Below are positions 32,974 through 42,639 of a stretch of 49,330 nt of DNA, piece by piece (positions within the stretch are counted from its first letter, which is position 1; every line of letters begins with the position of its first letter). The notes under the pieces are model-generated. The model was not told the origin of the DNA, searched no databases, and saw nothing but the letters and a program-made list of their open reading frames with translations. The position numbers and the translations under genes are program-made. The stretch is from Marinobacter xestospongiae (lineage in GTDB: Bacteria; Pseudomonadota; Gammaproteobacteria; Pseudomonadales; Oleiphilaceae): positions 1-49,330 of the forward strand of contig NZ_JAKZAK010000034.1 in NCBI RefSeq assembly GCF_023156385.1, in the 5' to 3' direction.

Positions 32974-35900
32974 ATGACCACTGGCTTCTACAGGCAATTC
33001 GAAGAGTCCCATCGCGGAAGCGAGGATACGATTACCGAGAAACTTTCGGTGTATGCGCCAGCGTTGGAGTTACTGGAGGAGCTACTTCCAGGTAGCGCTG
33101 CGGTTGATCTCGGATGCGGTCGTGGGGAATGGCTTAAGTTAGTTGGGCAATATGGATTAAAGGCCCGGGGTATCGACACAGACCGCGATATGCTTGCAGC
33201 CTGCAAACAAAAGGGTCTCGACGTCGTAAATGCTGATGCCATCGATTTTCTTAAGAGCACAGAGGACAATTCTCTTGGTCTGGTTTCAGCTTTCCACCTG
33301 GTTGAGCACATACCCTTCGATGCGCTGAATGACCTGCTCCAACAAGCCCACAGGGCTCTGAAACCCGGTGGTTTACTGATTCTGGAAACGCCTAATCCGG
33401 AAAACCCGCTGATTGGGTCCTGCTATTTCTACATGGACCCGACTCATATCAAGCCCCTCCCGCCCGCACTACTGAAGTTCGCAACAGAGTTCAGCGGGTT
33501 TGAAACCACCACGGTTTGGCGCCTGAATGAAGCAGACAACCTGAGGCACCAGGCACCCTCGCTATACACAGTCATGCGAGATGCCAGCCCAGACTATGCC
33601 ATCCTTGCCCAGAAACCCGGCCATGAGGGAGCGGAGAACGCCTTTCTGCCATTAGCTAAAGAAAGTAAAGGCATCACACTTGAAGAGCTCGCAACACGCT
33701 TTGATAACCATCACCGCGAAACAACTGATCGACTCGCCAAGGAAACCACGCATCTGGGCCATCAATTAACGGCCAGCCTCGAGGGTCTGCTGGAACGACA
33801 GAACCAGCAGACCAAGCGAGACGAGGAACACAGGCTACTCACCGCAGAGCACCAGAAACTGATGGCGCACCATGCGCAGCTGCTGCAAGACTACCGTCAC
33901 CTGTTGGATAGCCATGAACAGAAATTGCGTGCACTGTCGGTACTGACACGGATACTGCAGCCCCTGCATTACCGATATGTCCGGGAGCGTGAACGGTTTC
34001 GTCAGCTTCGCCACTCTGCCAGGACCAGGCTTTTCTACCAGTGGCAGTTGATCAAGCTCATGCGCCTGTTCGGCATGACACATCAGGCCAGTCGCATGGC
34101 CAAACGTATCGGACTGACAGCGAGCGGCGACTCACTTGGTGGCTTCGGTGGCAGCGATGAGACCCCCACGGGCCCGATGCCAGACAGTCTCAAACCCGCT
34201 ACGATTCGGTCAATCACCCATGAATTTAGCGACAGAACAGCGCCGTCATCAGATCAGAAGCTGGCCATCTGCATAGAAGGCCACTTCAGTGGCTCCTACA
34301 GCCTGGCAGCAGTCAATCGTCACCTGGCAGTAGCGTTGCTTGAAACCGGCCACACCAAGTTGTGCCTGCTGCCCAGGGAAGGCGAACGCACCGATGCCAT
34401 CCAAGATGCTCCAAGCCAACAACTGAGCCGATTGCAGCCTCTGGTCAGCACATCCGGGTGTGAGGGTGATGTGGCGATCTACCATCACTTCCCGGTCGTG
34501 GAGAATCCCGACCCTGCTCAGGGCCTGCCAGTTCTGGTGTTCTTCTGGGAGGAGTCTCGCGTCCCTCCTGAGACCATTGAACAGATCAACGAGAATTATC
34601 GAGGTGTGCTGGTGATGAGCTGGCTGGTGCGAAAAGCACTGATCGACTCCGGATGCTATCGTCCAATTGCCTTGGTACCACTGCCACTGGACGATGGCCG
34701 CGCGCAGCCGCTGCCGGCGAAGACCGATGCTCCGCTGCGATTCCTGCACGTCTCTTCCTGTTTTCCACGCAAAGGGGCCGACGTCCTGCTGGACGCTTTT
34801 GCCACGCTGCTGGAGCGCCACAAGGATCTGGAACTGGTCATCAAAACCTTTCCCAATCCCCACAACGATACCGAGGCGCAACTGGCCGAACGGGTACCGG
34901 CGGCGCTTCAGTCCAGAATCACCCTGATTCAGGAAGACTACGACGACAACGCCATGGAGTCGCTGTATCAGGAAGCCTCGGCGATGGTATTGCCTACCCG
35001 AGGCGAGGGCCTGAACCTGCCGGCGATTGAAGCTATCCGGCATGGGCTGCCGGTTGTTACCACTGGCTATGGTGCACACACCGACTTCCTGACTGGCGAT
35101 GGCGCCAGACTGGTCAATTATCGCTTTGCCCCCTCCGGCTCACACCTCAAAACCCCAGGCTCGTTGTGGGTGAACCCGGACGTCAACGACCTCATTGCAC
35201 AGTGCGAAACGGTCATTGAACAGCTTCGAAATAATCAGTTGCCAGCGTCAATGGCCGAAACCCAGGCACGGATCACCGAGCAATTCTTTAGCGACAATGC
35301 CCGCCACCGACTGCATGCTGGGCTGCAACACCTGCTGGATTTTGACGCCCAGGCAGAAGCACCAAATCCATCCGTCACCCTCATCAGCACCTGGGGCGAA
35401 GCCTGCGGAATCGCGGAGTACAGTCGCTATCTGGCACAGACCCTGATAGCACAGGGAACGCCGGTATCAGTCCTCGCTCCCAGCCATCTGCTGGCACCCG
35501 GTGAAGCCCCGCTTGCCGACCAGCTCCAGAGCCTGAGGCCTGCCTGGGAACAGCAAGGCACCTTGCGCCTGGCGGAACTGTCCCAGGCACCAGAAGCCCT
35601 GTGGCTGCAGTACCACCCCGGCTTCTTCCCGCTGGACGAGAGCGTCAGCCGGGCGATCGCCGAGGCGACCCGGCAAGGCCGCGCTCGCTTTATCACCCTG
35701 CACGCAACCCTGCCGCTGCTGGACTTGCCAGAGGAACGCCGTCGCCAGACCGCCGACACCCTGAATCAGTTTTATCGGGTGATCGTGCATACACCTTCTG
35801 ACATGAACAACCTCAAGCAGCTCGGCGTTATAGACAACCTCGCCCTGCTACCCCAGGGCGTCGCGCGAGTCACCAAAACCCGGGAAGAATCCAGCGACGC

Positions 35901-36552
35901 ACGTCCCTTTACCGTGGGCGGCTTTGGCTTCCTGTTTCCCCACAAGGGCATTCTTGAGCTCATCGATGCTTTTGCAGCTTTTGTGAAGCAGACTCCCGAT
36001 GCCAAAGATGCTCGCCTGCTGCTGCTGAACAGCGAACACCCCAGCCCAGGTTCGGGCCACTATCGCCAACTTTGCCAGCAACGATTGCAAAAACATGGCC
36101 TGGAAGATCGAACAGAATTCTGCACAGAGTTTCTGGAAGAGGCCGACATGACCCAACGGCTGGCAGGCTGCGACCTGCTGATTCTGCCTTACCGCGAAAC
36201 CCCGGAGTCCAGCAGTGCCGCAGTTCGTACCGCGGTTGCCAGTTGTGACACGGTTGCGGTCACCCCGGCGCGGATATTCTCGGAAGTCCGGCAGGCAACT
36301 CTCACGCTGCCCGGATTTGACAGTCACGACATCACCCAGCTGATCCAGGCTACCTGGCATGGCGATAACGCAGATCAACTGAAAGGGGTCCACCAAGCCC
36401 GCGCCAACTGGCTTGCCGAACACGACTGGCACCGGGTAGCCGGCCGCCATCGCGCCTTGCTGCAAGCGGCTGACACCGACTGCCGCTGGCTCACGGGGCT
36501 CCGCGACGTGAGCGTTTCCACCGCAACCGAAATCGAGGATACCGGCGCATGA
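32974..36552 (+). CDS. Methyltransferase/coiled-coil/double GT4 glycosyltransferase fusion
   Basis: This 1192-residue protein has four parts. Residues 1-215 form a class I SAM methyltransferase (AVDLGCGRGEW at 43-53, FHLVEHIP, ETPNPEN, DPTHIKPLPP). Residues 233-320 are a heptad-like, Gln/His-rich coiled coil. About 425-790 is a GT4 domain with the EX7E-type motif RGEGLNLPAIEA near 675. About 800-1180 is a second GT4 domain with GIAEYSRYLA and PYRETPESSSAAV near 1071. It thus joins two polymerising or linking transferases to a possible chain-capping methyltransferase, with a coiled coil between them. It precedes wzm with an ATGA overlap. By analogy with WbdD it may set chain length, but its order of domains is different. 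Confidence 0.85.
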   Translation: MTTGFYRQFEESHRGSEDTITEKLSVYAPALELLEELLPGSAAVDLGCGRGEWLKLVGQYGLKARGIDTDRDMLAACKQKGLDVVNADAIDFLKSTEDNSLGLVSAFHLVEHIPFDALNDLLQQAHRALKPGGLLILETPNPENPLIGSCYFYMDPTHIKPLPPALLKFATEFSGFETTTVWRLNEADNLRHQAPSLYTVMRDASPDYAILAQKPGHEGAENAFLPLAKESKGITLEELATRFDNHHRETTDRLAKETTHLGHQLTASLEGLLERQNQQTKRDEEHRLLTAEHQKLMAHHAQLLQDYRHLLDSHEQKLRALSVLTRILQPLHYRYVRERERFRQLRHSARTRLFYQWQLIKLMRLFGMTHQASRMAKRIGLTASGDSLGGFGGSDETPTGPMPDSLKPATIRSITHEFSDRTAPSSDQKLAICIEGHFSGSYSLAAVNRHLAVALLETGHTKLCLLPREGERTDAIQDAPSQQLSRLQPLVSTSGCEGDVAIYHHFPVVENPDPAQGLPVLVFFWEESRVPPETIEQINENYRGVLVMSWLVRKALIDSGCYRPIALVPLPLDDGRAQPLPAKTDAPLRFLHVSSCFPRKGADVLLDAFATLLERHKDLELVIKTFPNPHNDTEAQLAERVPAALQSRITLIQEDYDDNAMESLYQEASAMVLPTRGEGLNLPAIEAIRHGLPVVTTGYGAHTDFLTGDGARLVNYRFAPSGSHLKTPGSLWVNPDVNDLIAQCETVIEQLRNNQLPASMAETQARITEQFFSDNARHRLHAGLQHLLDFDAQAEAPNPSVTLISTWGEACGIAEYSRYLAQTLIAQGTPVSVLAPSHLLAPGEAPLADQLQSLRPAWEQQGTLRLAELSQAPEALWLQYHPGFFPLDESVSRAIAEATRQGRARFITLHATLPLLDLPEERRRQTADTLNQFYRVIVHTPSDMNNLKQLGVIDNLALLPQGVARVTKTREESSDARPFTVGGFGFLFPHKGILELIDAFAAFVKQTPDAKDARLLLLNSEHPSPGSGHYRQLCQQRLQKHGLEDRTEFCTEFLEEADMTQRLAGCDLLILPYRETPESSSAAVRTAVASCDTVAVTPARIFSEVRQATLTLPGFDSHDITQLIQATWHGDNADQLKGVHQARANWLAEHDWHRVAGRHRALLQAADTDCRWLTGLRDVSVSTATEIEDTGA

Positions 36553-37355
36553 CGGACCGTTTGTTCGCCGTCGCGCGCTACTGGTGGAGCTATCGCTACT
36601 TCGTCCGCAGCGCCATTCGAAATGACCTGAAAGCACGGTACGCCCGCAGCAAGCTGGGTTTGCTTTGGGCACTGGTGCAGCCGCTCGCGATGGTACTGAT
36701 CTACACCCTGATCCTGTCGCATCTAATGGCGGCCAAGCTCCCGGCAACTTCAACGGTTTACGCCTACCCCATCTACCTGATGTCCGGCATGTTGGCATGG
36801 ACATTGTTCTCAGAGTCGCTGGCGCGCGGGCTTGGGATCTTCGTTGAGCAGGGAGAACTGATCAAGAAGGTCGCATTCCCCCGAGCCTTGCTGCCAATCA
36901 TCGCCTTCGGCAGCGCCAGCATTAATGGACTGGCCCTGCTTTCGATGATGCTGGTGGTGTTCCTTTTTCTTGGCCACTGGCCAACCCTTCACAGCCTGTG
37001 GGTACCGGCAATGTTCGTGCTCACCGTCTGGTTTGGCCTGTCCATCGGGCTATTGCTGGGCCTGATGAACGTGTTCTTCCGCGACATCAACCAGGCCGTG
37101 CCCGTTATCCTGCAGTTTCTGTTCTGGCTGACGCCCATTGTCTACGCCGTACCCATGCTCCCGGTGGAATACCACGGCTATTTTGACTGGAACCCTGTCG
37201 CCAAGCTGACCGCCGCCTTCCAGGACGTGATTCTTTACCAGGGCAATCCGGCCGAGTGGCATCTGCTCATGATTGCCGGGATCGCCTTACTGTTCACCGC
37301 TCTCAGCGCGGGCCTGTACCTGCGGGTACGCCATGAACTGGCGGACCACCTATGA
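36549..37355 (+). CDS. wzm: O-antigen/polysaccharide ABC exporter permease Wzm
   Basis: This 268-residue integral membrane protein of the ABC-2 exporter family has about six transmembrane segments. It begins with a cytoplasmic amphipathic region (RNDLKARYARSKLGLLWALVQPL), the typical Wzm/TagG start, and contains SGMLAWTLFSES, NVFFRDINQAVPVILQFLFWLTPIVY and WNPVAKLTAAFQDV. With Wzt it moves the lipid-linked polysaccharide across the inner membrane. Its ATG overlaps the stop of the fusion gene as ATGA, and Wzt follows after 67 bp. Confidence 0.94.
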   Translation: MTDRLFAVARYWWSYRYFVRSAIRNDLKARYARSKLGLLWALVQPLAMVLIYTLILSHLMAAKLPATSTVYAYPIYLMSGMLAWTLFSESLARGLGIFVEQGELIKKVAFPRALLPIIAFGSASINGLALLSMMLVVFLFLGHWPTLHSLWVPAMFVLTVWFGLSIGLLLGLMNVFFRDINQAVPVILQFLFWLTPIVYAVPMLPVEYHGYFDWNPVAKLTAAFQDVILYQGNPAEWHLLMIAGIALLFTALSAGLYLRVRHELADHL

Positions 37356-37422
37356 GCAGATTGTCAGCACCCTACGGCCGCAGAACGACAATGGCATTTC
37401 AGAACCATCAGGCACTAGAAGC

Positions 37423-38670
37423 ATGAGCGTACTCATCAGCGTTGAAAATCTCGGTAAGGCCTTTCGTAGCTACCCCAACGCCAGGCAGCGCATCAAAAGC
37501 TGGCTGGGCCTGCCCACTCACAACGTGCAGGATGTGTGGGTTCTTCGACACCTGAACTTTGAGGTCTACTCCGGGGAAGCTGTCGGCCTGATTGGGGAAA
37601 ACGGCGCGGGTAAAAGCACGTTACTGAAAATGATCGCCGGCACCCTGGCGCCAACTGAGGGGCAAATTCAGTTGTTTGGTGAGGTTCGGGCCATTCTGGA
37701 GTTGGGCATGGGCTTCAACGGCGAGTTCACCGGTCGCGAAAATGCCCGCCATGGCCTGAGCATGATGGGGCTGAGTGCCGAAGAGGCTGAGGCTCTGTTA
37801 CCTGAGGTTGAAGCCTTCGCCGAAGTGGGCGAGTATTTCGACCGCCCCCTTCGCACCTACTCCAGCGGAATGCAGATGCGGGTAACGTTCGCAGTCGCCA
37901 CAGCCCGACGCCCCCAGGTGTTGATTGTCGATGAGGCCCTGGCGGTAGGTGACGCCTATTTCCAGCACAAAAGCTTCGAGAAGATTCGGGAGATGCAGCA
38001 GGCTGGCACCACCCTACTGATCGTTTCACACGACCGTGGCGCCATCCAGCGGATCTGTGATCGGGTGATCCTGCTGGAGAACGGCCAGATCAGCCGGGAA
38101 GGCGAGCCAGAAGCCATCATGGACTACTACAATGCCATGCTCGCGAACAAGGGAAATGAACGCCACAGCGTCGAGAGCGAGATGCGGGAGGATGGCCGTG
38201 TCGCCACCACCTCTGGTACAGGGGAGGCTGAGATTACCACCGTCGAACTGCGAGACGCCGACGAGGGCACACCAGTGGAAGTGGCAACCGTCGGCCAGAC
38301 TCTGGAACTGGTGGTGACTGTGGCCATTCATGACCCCGTGGAAGAACTGGTCATTGGCTACGTCATCAAGGATCGCCTGCGCCAGGACGTGTTTGGGACC
38401 AATACCCACTACCTCAAGGCGGTGCGTTCAGACCTGAAGCCAGGTCAAACGCTCAACTACCGATTTCGCTTTCCCTGCCACCTGGGCGAAGGCAGCTACT
38501 CGTTCTCGGTTGCGGCTCACGCCGACGATACTCACGTCCGCCAGAACTATCACTGGCGTGATCTTGCCTGCACCTTTGAGGTGGTTAACGCCCAGCAGGA
38601 CCGATTCCTTGGCGTGGCCTGGCTACCTCCGGCATTGAGCATCGAGCAGAACCATGGAGACTCACAATGA
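37423..38670 (+). CDS. wzt: ABC exporter ATPase Wzt with C-terminal carbohydrate-binding domain
   Basis: This 415-residue protein has an N-terminal ATPase (1-245) with Walker A GENGAGKST (58-66), signature YSSGMQMRV and Walker B VLIVDEALAVGD. The C-terminal part (about 275-410) resembles the Wzt C-terminal beta-sandwich that recognises modified non-reducing chain ends, with VEELVIGYVIKDRLRQDVFGTNTHYL and a late YSFSVAAHADD. Presence of this domain predicts that export needs a specific chain end, consistent with the methyltransferase encoded upstream. The frame opens at 37273, inside wzm; I use the ATG at 37423, where the ABC domain begins. Confidence 0.93.
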   Translation: MSVLISVENLGKAFRSYPNARQRIKSWLGLPTHNVQDVWVLRHLNFEVYSGEAVGLIGENGAGKSTLLKMIAGTLAPTEGQIQLFGEVRAILELGMGFNGEFTGRENARHGLSMMGLSAEEAEALLPEVEAFAEVGEYFDRPLRTYSSGMQMRVTFAVATARRPQVLIVDEALAVGDAYFQHKSFEKIREMQQAGTTLLIVSHDRGAIQRICDRVILLENGQISREGEPEAIMDYYNAMLANKGNERHSVESEMREDGRVATTSGTGEAEITTVELRDADEGTPVEVATVGQTLELVVTVAIHDPVEELVIGYVIKDRLRQDVFGTNTHYLKAVRSDLKPGQTLNYRFRFPCHLGEGSYSFSVAAHADDTHVRQNYHWRDLACTFEVVNAQQDRFLGVAWLPPALSIEQNHGDSQ

Positions 38671-39581
38671 CTGACGCACCCCATGTACTGGTCACCGGCG
38701 CCAGTGGTTTTACCGGTGACCACCTGATACCCGCCCTGCAACAGCGTGGCTACCGGGTGACCGGCACAGGCCATCATGATCTGCCTGCCGCGCAGATTCG
38801 GGCAATGGACCTGACCGACCCGGCGCAGGTCCGTGAGGTCGTCAATGAGGCCAAACCGGACTATGTGATCCATCTGGCGGCACTGTCATTTGTTGCTCAT
38901 CCAACCCCGGAGGATTTCTACCGGGTCAATACCCTTGGCACCGAACACCTTCTGGCCGCATTGTCAGAGCTGCCGACGGCTCCTCGCAAAGTCATTCTGG
39001 CCAGCACCTCCAACGTCTATGGCAACCGCGACCTGCCGGTGCTGGATGAAAGCCTGTGCCCTGCCCCGGTCAATCACTACGGCATCAGTAAACTGGCCAT
39101 GGAACATCTGGCGGCCAACTGGTACTCGCGATTACAGATTCTGATTACCCGACCATTCAACTACACCGGGCCGGGACAACACCCACGCTTTCTGGTGCCC
39201 AAGATGGTCCAGCATCTGGCCGAAAGAGCCCAGACCATCGAACTGGGAAACCTGGACGTCGCCAGGGACATCTCCGATGTACGCGACATTGCCCAGGCCT
39301 ACATCGCCCTGCTGGAAAGCGATGCCCACAGCCAGGCCGTCAACCTGTGCTCAGGACGGACCATTCAGCTGCGCCAGTTGATGGAGACCTTATGCGAGTT
39401 GGCAGGCTACCAGATAAACATAGAGGTCAATCCGGCGTTTGTTCGCCGTAATGAGATTCCCAGCCTGCAAGGAGATCGTCGTCGGCTGGAATCGCTGATC
39501 AAAGCGCCCCCACTGCGCCCGCTGGAAGACACGCTCAAAGATATGCTGCACACGGCCATCAGCAAAAACACAACCCCATAA
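38667..39581 (+). CDS. rmd: GDP-4-keto-6-deoxy-D-mannose reductase (Rmd-like)
   Basis: This 304-residue extended SDR has TGASGFTGDHL, HLAALSFVAHPTPEDFYRVNTLGTEHLL, the catalytic serine in LASTSNVYGN, YGISK, and TRPFNYTGPGQHPRFLVPK, matching Rmd rather than GDP-mannose dehydratase. Rmd reduces GDP-4-keto-6-deoxy-D-mannose to GDP-D-rhamnose. The matching dehydratase (gmd) is not in the window, so it must be encoded elsewhere. It overlaps the wzt stop by 4 bp, tying it to the ABC-exported polymer, which could therefore contain D-rhamnose, as does the common antigen of Pseudomonas. A related 4-reductase with another donor is the main alternative. Confidence 0.8.
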   Translation: MTDAPHVLVTGASGFTGDHLIPALQQRGYRVTGTGHHDLPAAQIRAMDLTDPAQVREVVNEAKPDYVIHLAALSFVAHPTPEDFYRVNTLGTEHLLAALSELPTAPRKVILASTSNVYGNRDLPVLDESLCPAPVNHYGISKLAMEHLAANWYSRLQILITRPFNYTGPGQHPRFLVPKMVQHLAERAQTIELGNLDVARDISDVRDIAQAYIALLESDAHSQAVNLCSGRTIQLRQLMETLCELAGYQINIEVNPAFVRRNEIPSLQGDRRRLESLIKAPPLRPLEDTLKDMLHTAISKNTTP

Positions 39582-39658
39582 CCCAAACCGGTTTATCAGA
39601 ACCGCCCAGAATCCAGGCGATTATGGGGCTACCCGCAGACTCGTAACAGGTACATCAG

Positions 39659-41581
39659 GTGTTAGGTAAAGGAAAGGACGCTCGCTGGCCAATCACCGGC
39701 GGCATATTGCTGTTGGTTATTGTTCAGGTCACCCAGTTTGCCATTGGCTATCGGCTCACCGCCGACGATGCCATGTTCCTGCAGTATGTCTGGCAGGGAT
39801 GGGACCATGTCTGGGCTGAAGCCGCACGGATGGCCGAATTCAGCGGTCGAATTGGTCACTACCTGATGACACCGCTCAATGTCCTGGGCGCCCTCTGGGC
39901 GGGAGATCCAGTCAGCCGCTGGCTGATGGTACTGGGGCATTTTGGGGTGATGGCCCTGTTCGCCTGCTATTTCAGCGCCTTGGTGGCGCGAGGCAGTTGG
40001 CGCGTCTGTGCGTTGTTGATGCTCACCTTCCTGGCCCTGCACCCGCTGGCCTACGAGCACATGCCGCCAAACGCCTATCCGCTCCAGAACACGGTCCCGT
40101 TCCTGATTGTCCTGTTTGCACGGTTACACCTCTGGCGAAGACCGAACCTCTCACTCGGCGCTCAGTTCGGCCTCTGCCTTGTCAGCGGTCTCGCCATGCT
40201 GGTCAGTGAGTTCGTGTTCCTATTAACAACGGCCTTGCTGGCCGCCGAGCACCTTGCCAACACGGCCTTTCCCCAGCCGGCCTCACCACAGCAACGCCTT
40301 TTGGGGATTCCTGTGCGAACTCGCGCCCTGGTCCGGGATCTCGCCCTGGTCATCACCGTGTTCGCCATCTATCTGGGCTACCGCTTCCATCACCCATCCC
40401 AGTATGAGGGCAATACCCCGAGCGGACTGGCCCATCCCTATCGGTTCTGGCTGACCTCGGTCTATCACGTTTTTGCCGGTACCGCCTTCTTCCGGCTGCC
40501 AGATGTCGAACTTGCCTCCGTGGCCCGGTTCAGCTGGGCCATCGCCACTATCGTGGGCATTATCAGTGCCACCTGCTCAGCCTGGCTGCTCCGCCAGCTG
40601 CCACTTCGCTCGGCCAGGGTAGCCTTGGCAATGATGATCATTGCCTGCTGCCTGATGCTTTACATCGCGTTTCCTTTGGCTTCAACCGCACGCCAACAAC
40701 TCTGGTGCCTGGAGCTCGGTACCTGTGGCTATCTGGATAGCCGGGTTTCCTATCTTGGCATTGGCGCCATTGCCTATGCCCTGGCGATCTTGCTGCTCAG
40801 GACCGCCGATGGCCAACTCTGGCTCAGACGGGGAATCATCGCCCTTATGGCTCTGTTCATTGGCGTTGTCGCGGCCATGAACCACGCGGCCAATTCGCGG
40901 ATGGCAGAACGCATGGCTCAGAACGTCATCCCCTGGAAGCACGCCGATGAACTCGCCTGTGATTCTGGTACGGACAGCCCCCTCAGTACCCCGAAGATGG
41001 CAGCGATCGATCCGAATCAAGCAATCACGATGCACGCAGGTACGAATCGAAGAATATTCTGGCTGCAGTACATGAACGCCCACCGAGCCTCCGGTGCCTG
41101 TGGGAAAAGCCCAGCATTGGATACGCAGTCCGCCTTGGTCGACCGTGGGTACACAAGCTTCGAATCTAACGCCCCTGTACCAAACGGTACTCTGGCAAAC
41201 GGCTGGTCTCAGCGCGAAACCTGGGGGGTATGGAGTGACGGCACAAGCTCAACCATAGTCGTGCCGCCTGCTCCACCCAAAGCCCGAACGCTACGGGTTC
41301 GCTTTCAGTTATTCTGGGGGCCATCCGTCAACCAACAAACCATTCAGGTTTATCTGAATAACGAGCTCTATGAGCGCTGGCCTATGGTTCCAAACCAAAG
41401 TGATTGCTGTGTTCGTGATATACACGTGCCCAGCGATCTATCGCTGGCCGGGCCCGGACGGCCGGAGATTCGTCTGGAATACAGCCATACCCGGATTCCC
41501 GGATTCCCAGGTGAAGGTGGCGATGTGCGACACCTGGCGCTCGGATTGCACTCATTGGAATGGATAGAAGAGGAACCGTAA
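39659..41581 (+). CDS. GtrC-like polytopic membrane glycosyltransferase
   Basis: This 640-residue protein has about nine to ten hydrophobic segments in residues 10-410, a DD pair (LTADDAM, about residue 35) in the first periplasmic loop as in GT-C enzymes, and a C-terminal periplasmic part (about 420-640) that looks like a beta-sandwich (VRFQLFWGP, IQVYLNNELYERW). Position directly before gtrB and gtrA points to GtrC, the serotype-specific enzyme that moves a sugar from undecaprenyl phosphate onto the O-antigen in the periplasm. GtrC proteins share little sequence, so assignment rests on topology and context. The start is a GTG at 39659 following a 77-bp gap. Confidence 0.75.
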   Translation: MLGKGKDARWPITGGILLLVIVQVTQFAIGYRLTADDAMFLQYVWQGWDHVWAEAARMAEFSGRIGHYLMTPLNVLGALWAGDPVSRWLMVLGHFGVMALFACYFSALVARGSWRVCALLMLTFLALHPLAYEHMPPNAYPLQNTVPFLIVLFARLHLWRRPNLSLGAQFGLCLVSGLAMLVSEFVFLLTTALLAAEHLANTAFPQPASPQQRLLGIPVRTRALVRDLALVITVFAIYLGYRFHHPSQYEGNTPSGLAHPYRFWLTSVYHVFAGTAFFRLPDVELASVARFSWAIATIVGIISATCSAWLLRQLPLRSARVALAMMIIACCLMLYIAFPLASTARQQLWCLELGTCGYLDSRVSYLGIGAIAYALAILLLRTADGQLWLRRGIIALMALFIGVVAAMNHAANSRMAERMAQNVIPWKHADELACDSGTDSPLSTPKMAAIDPNQAITMHAGTNRRIFWLQYMNAHRASGACGKSPALDTQSALVDRGYTSFESNAPVPNGTLANGWSQRETWGVWSDGTSSTIVVPPAPPKARTLRVRFQLFWGPSVNQQTIQVYLNNELYERWPMVPNQSDCCVRDIHVPSDLSLAGPGRPEIRLEYSHTRIPGFPGEGGDVRHLALGLHSLEWIEEEP

Positions 41582-42639
41582 TGTCGGTAACGAGCCCGCA
41601 CCCGGTCACCATCAGTCTGGTGGTACCGGTATTCAATGAAGAAGCTTCCATCCCGCTGTTCATTGACGCCTTCCTGAACGCCCGCAGCGCCTGGCCGTTC
41701 CACAGCGAGGTCACCTTCGTGAACGACGGCTCATCAGACAGCTCACTGGCCCTGATGCGGTACTTTGCCGCACAGCATGAGTTTGTCCACTATGTGTCGC
41801 TGTCGCGAAATTTCGGCAAGGAAGTTGCCCTTTCCGCCGGCATGGACCATGCCCGAGGCGACGCTGTCATCCTGATGGATGTGGATCTCCAGCACCCGTT
41901 CAACGCCATTGAGAGCTTTGTGGATGTGTGGCAGAACGAAGGCGTTGAAATGGTCTACGGCGTGCGCAATCAGGACAACGAAGAAACGCCACTGAAACAA
42001 TGGACGTCCCGCCAGTTCTACCGGTTCTTCAACATGATGGCACACACTCCCCTGCCGGAAGGCGGTGGCGATTTCCGACTGTTGGACCGCCGTGTAGTCG
42101 AAGCCCTGCGCAGCCTGCCAGAACGAAACCGCTTTATGAAAGGCTTGTACGCCTGGGTCGGTTTCACGACCCGTGCCGTGCCCTACCAGCAGCCCGCCAG
42201 AGTCGCTGGCACCACCACCTTCAACTACTGGAAACTCTGGAATTTCGCCCTCGACGGCATAGTCAGCTTTTCCACCTGGCCATTGCGGGTCTGGTCCTAC
42301 ATTGGTGTTGGTGTCGCCCTGCTGGCTTTCCTTTACGGACTCTACGTGGTGCTCAGCACCCTGCTCTGGGGGAGCGACGTGCCAGGCTATGCCTCATTGG
42401 CCGCCGGCGTGATGTTCCTTGGGGGGATGCAACTGATGTCCATTGGGGTGCTGGGTGAATACCTGGGACGGCTCTTTATCGAATCCAAGGCACGCCCTCT
42501 TTACATCGTGGCGGAAAGCAGTCCTGCCAACCATTCAACCTCAGTTTCTACGGATGACAACCGCCACGCCCAACCAGCCAGCCCAGCCGGCAAGCAACCC
42601 GTCGTTAACAACAGTGAAAAACAGCATGCAACTGAGTAA
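41581..42639 (+). CDS. gtrB: GtrB-like undecaprenyl-phosphate glycosyltransferase
   Basis: This 352-residue protein has a GT2 domain (SLVVPVFNEEAS, FVNDGSSDSS, the DVD motif at 100-102 in LMDVDLQHP, and GGGDFRLLDRR) and two C-terminal transmembrane segments (about 225-300), as in GtrB/DPM1-like enzymes. It transfers a sugar from a nucleotide donor to undecaprenyl phosphate on the cytoplasmic side. The low-complexity tail (Ser/Asn/Gln/Pro-rich, about 315-352) is unusual. The ATG at 41581 overlaps the GtrC stop as TAATG with GAGG seven bases upstream. Confidence 0.9.
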   Translation: MSVTSPHPVTISLVVPVFNEEASIPLFIDAFLNARSAWPFHSEVTFVNDGSSDSSLALMRYFAAQHEFVHYVSLSRNFGKEVALSAGMDHARGDAVILMDVDLQHPFNAIESFVDVWQNEGVEMVYGVRNQDNEETPLKQWTSRQFYRFFNMMAHTPLPEGGGDFRLLDRRVVEALRSLPERNRFMKGLYAWVGFTTRAVPYQQPARVAGTTTFNYWKLWNFALDGIVSFSTWPLRVWSYIGVGVALLAFLYGLYVVLSTLLWGSDVPGYASLAAGVMFLGGMQLMSIGVLGEYLGRLFIESKARPLYIVAESSPANHSTSVSTDDNRHAQPASPAGKQPVVNNSEKQHATE

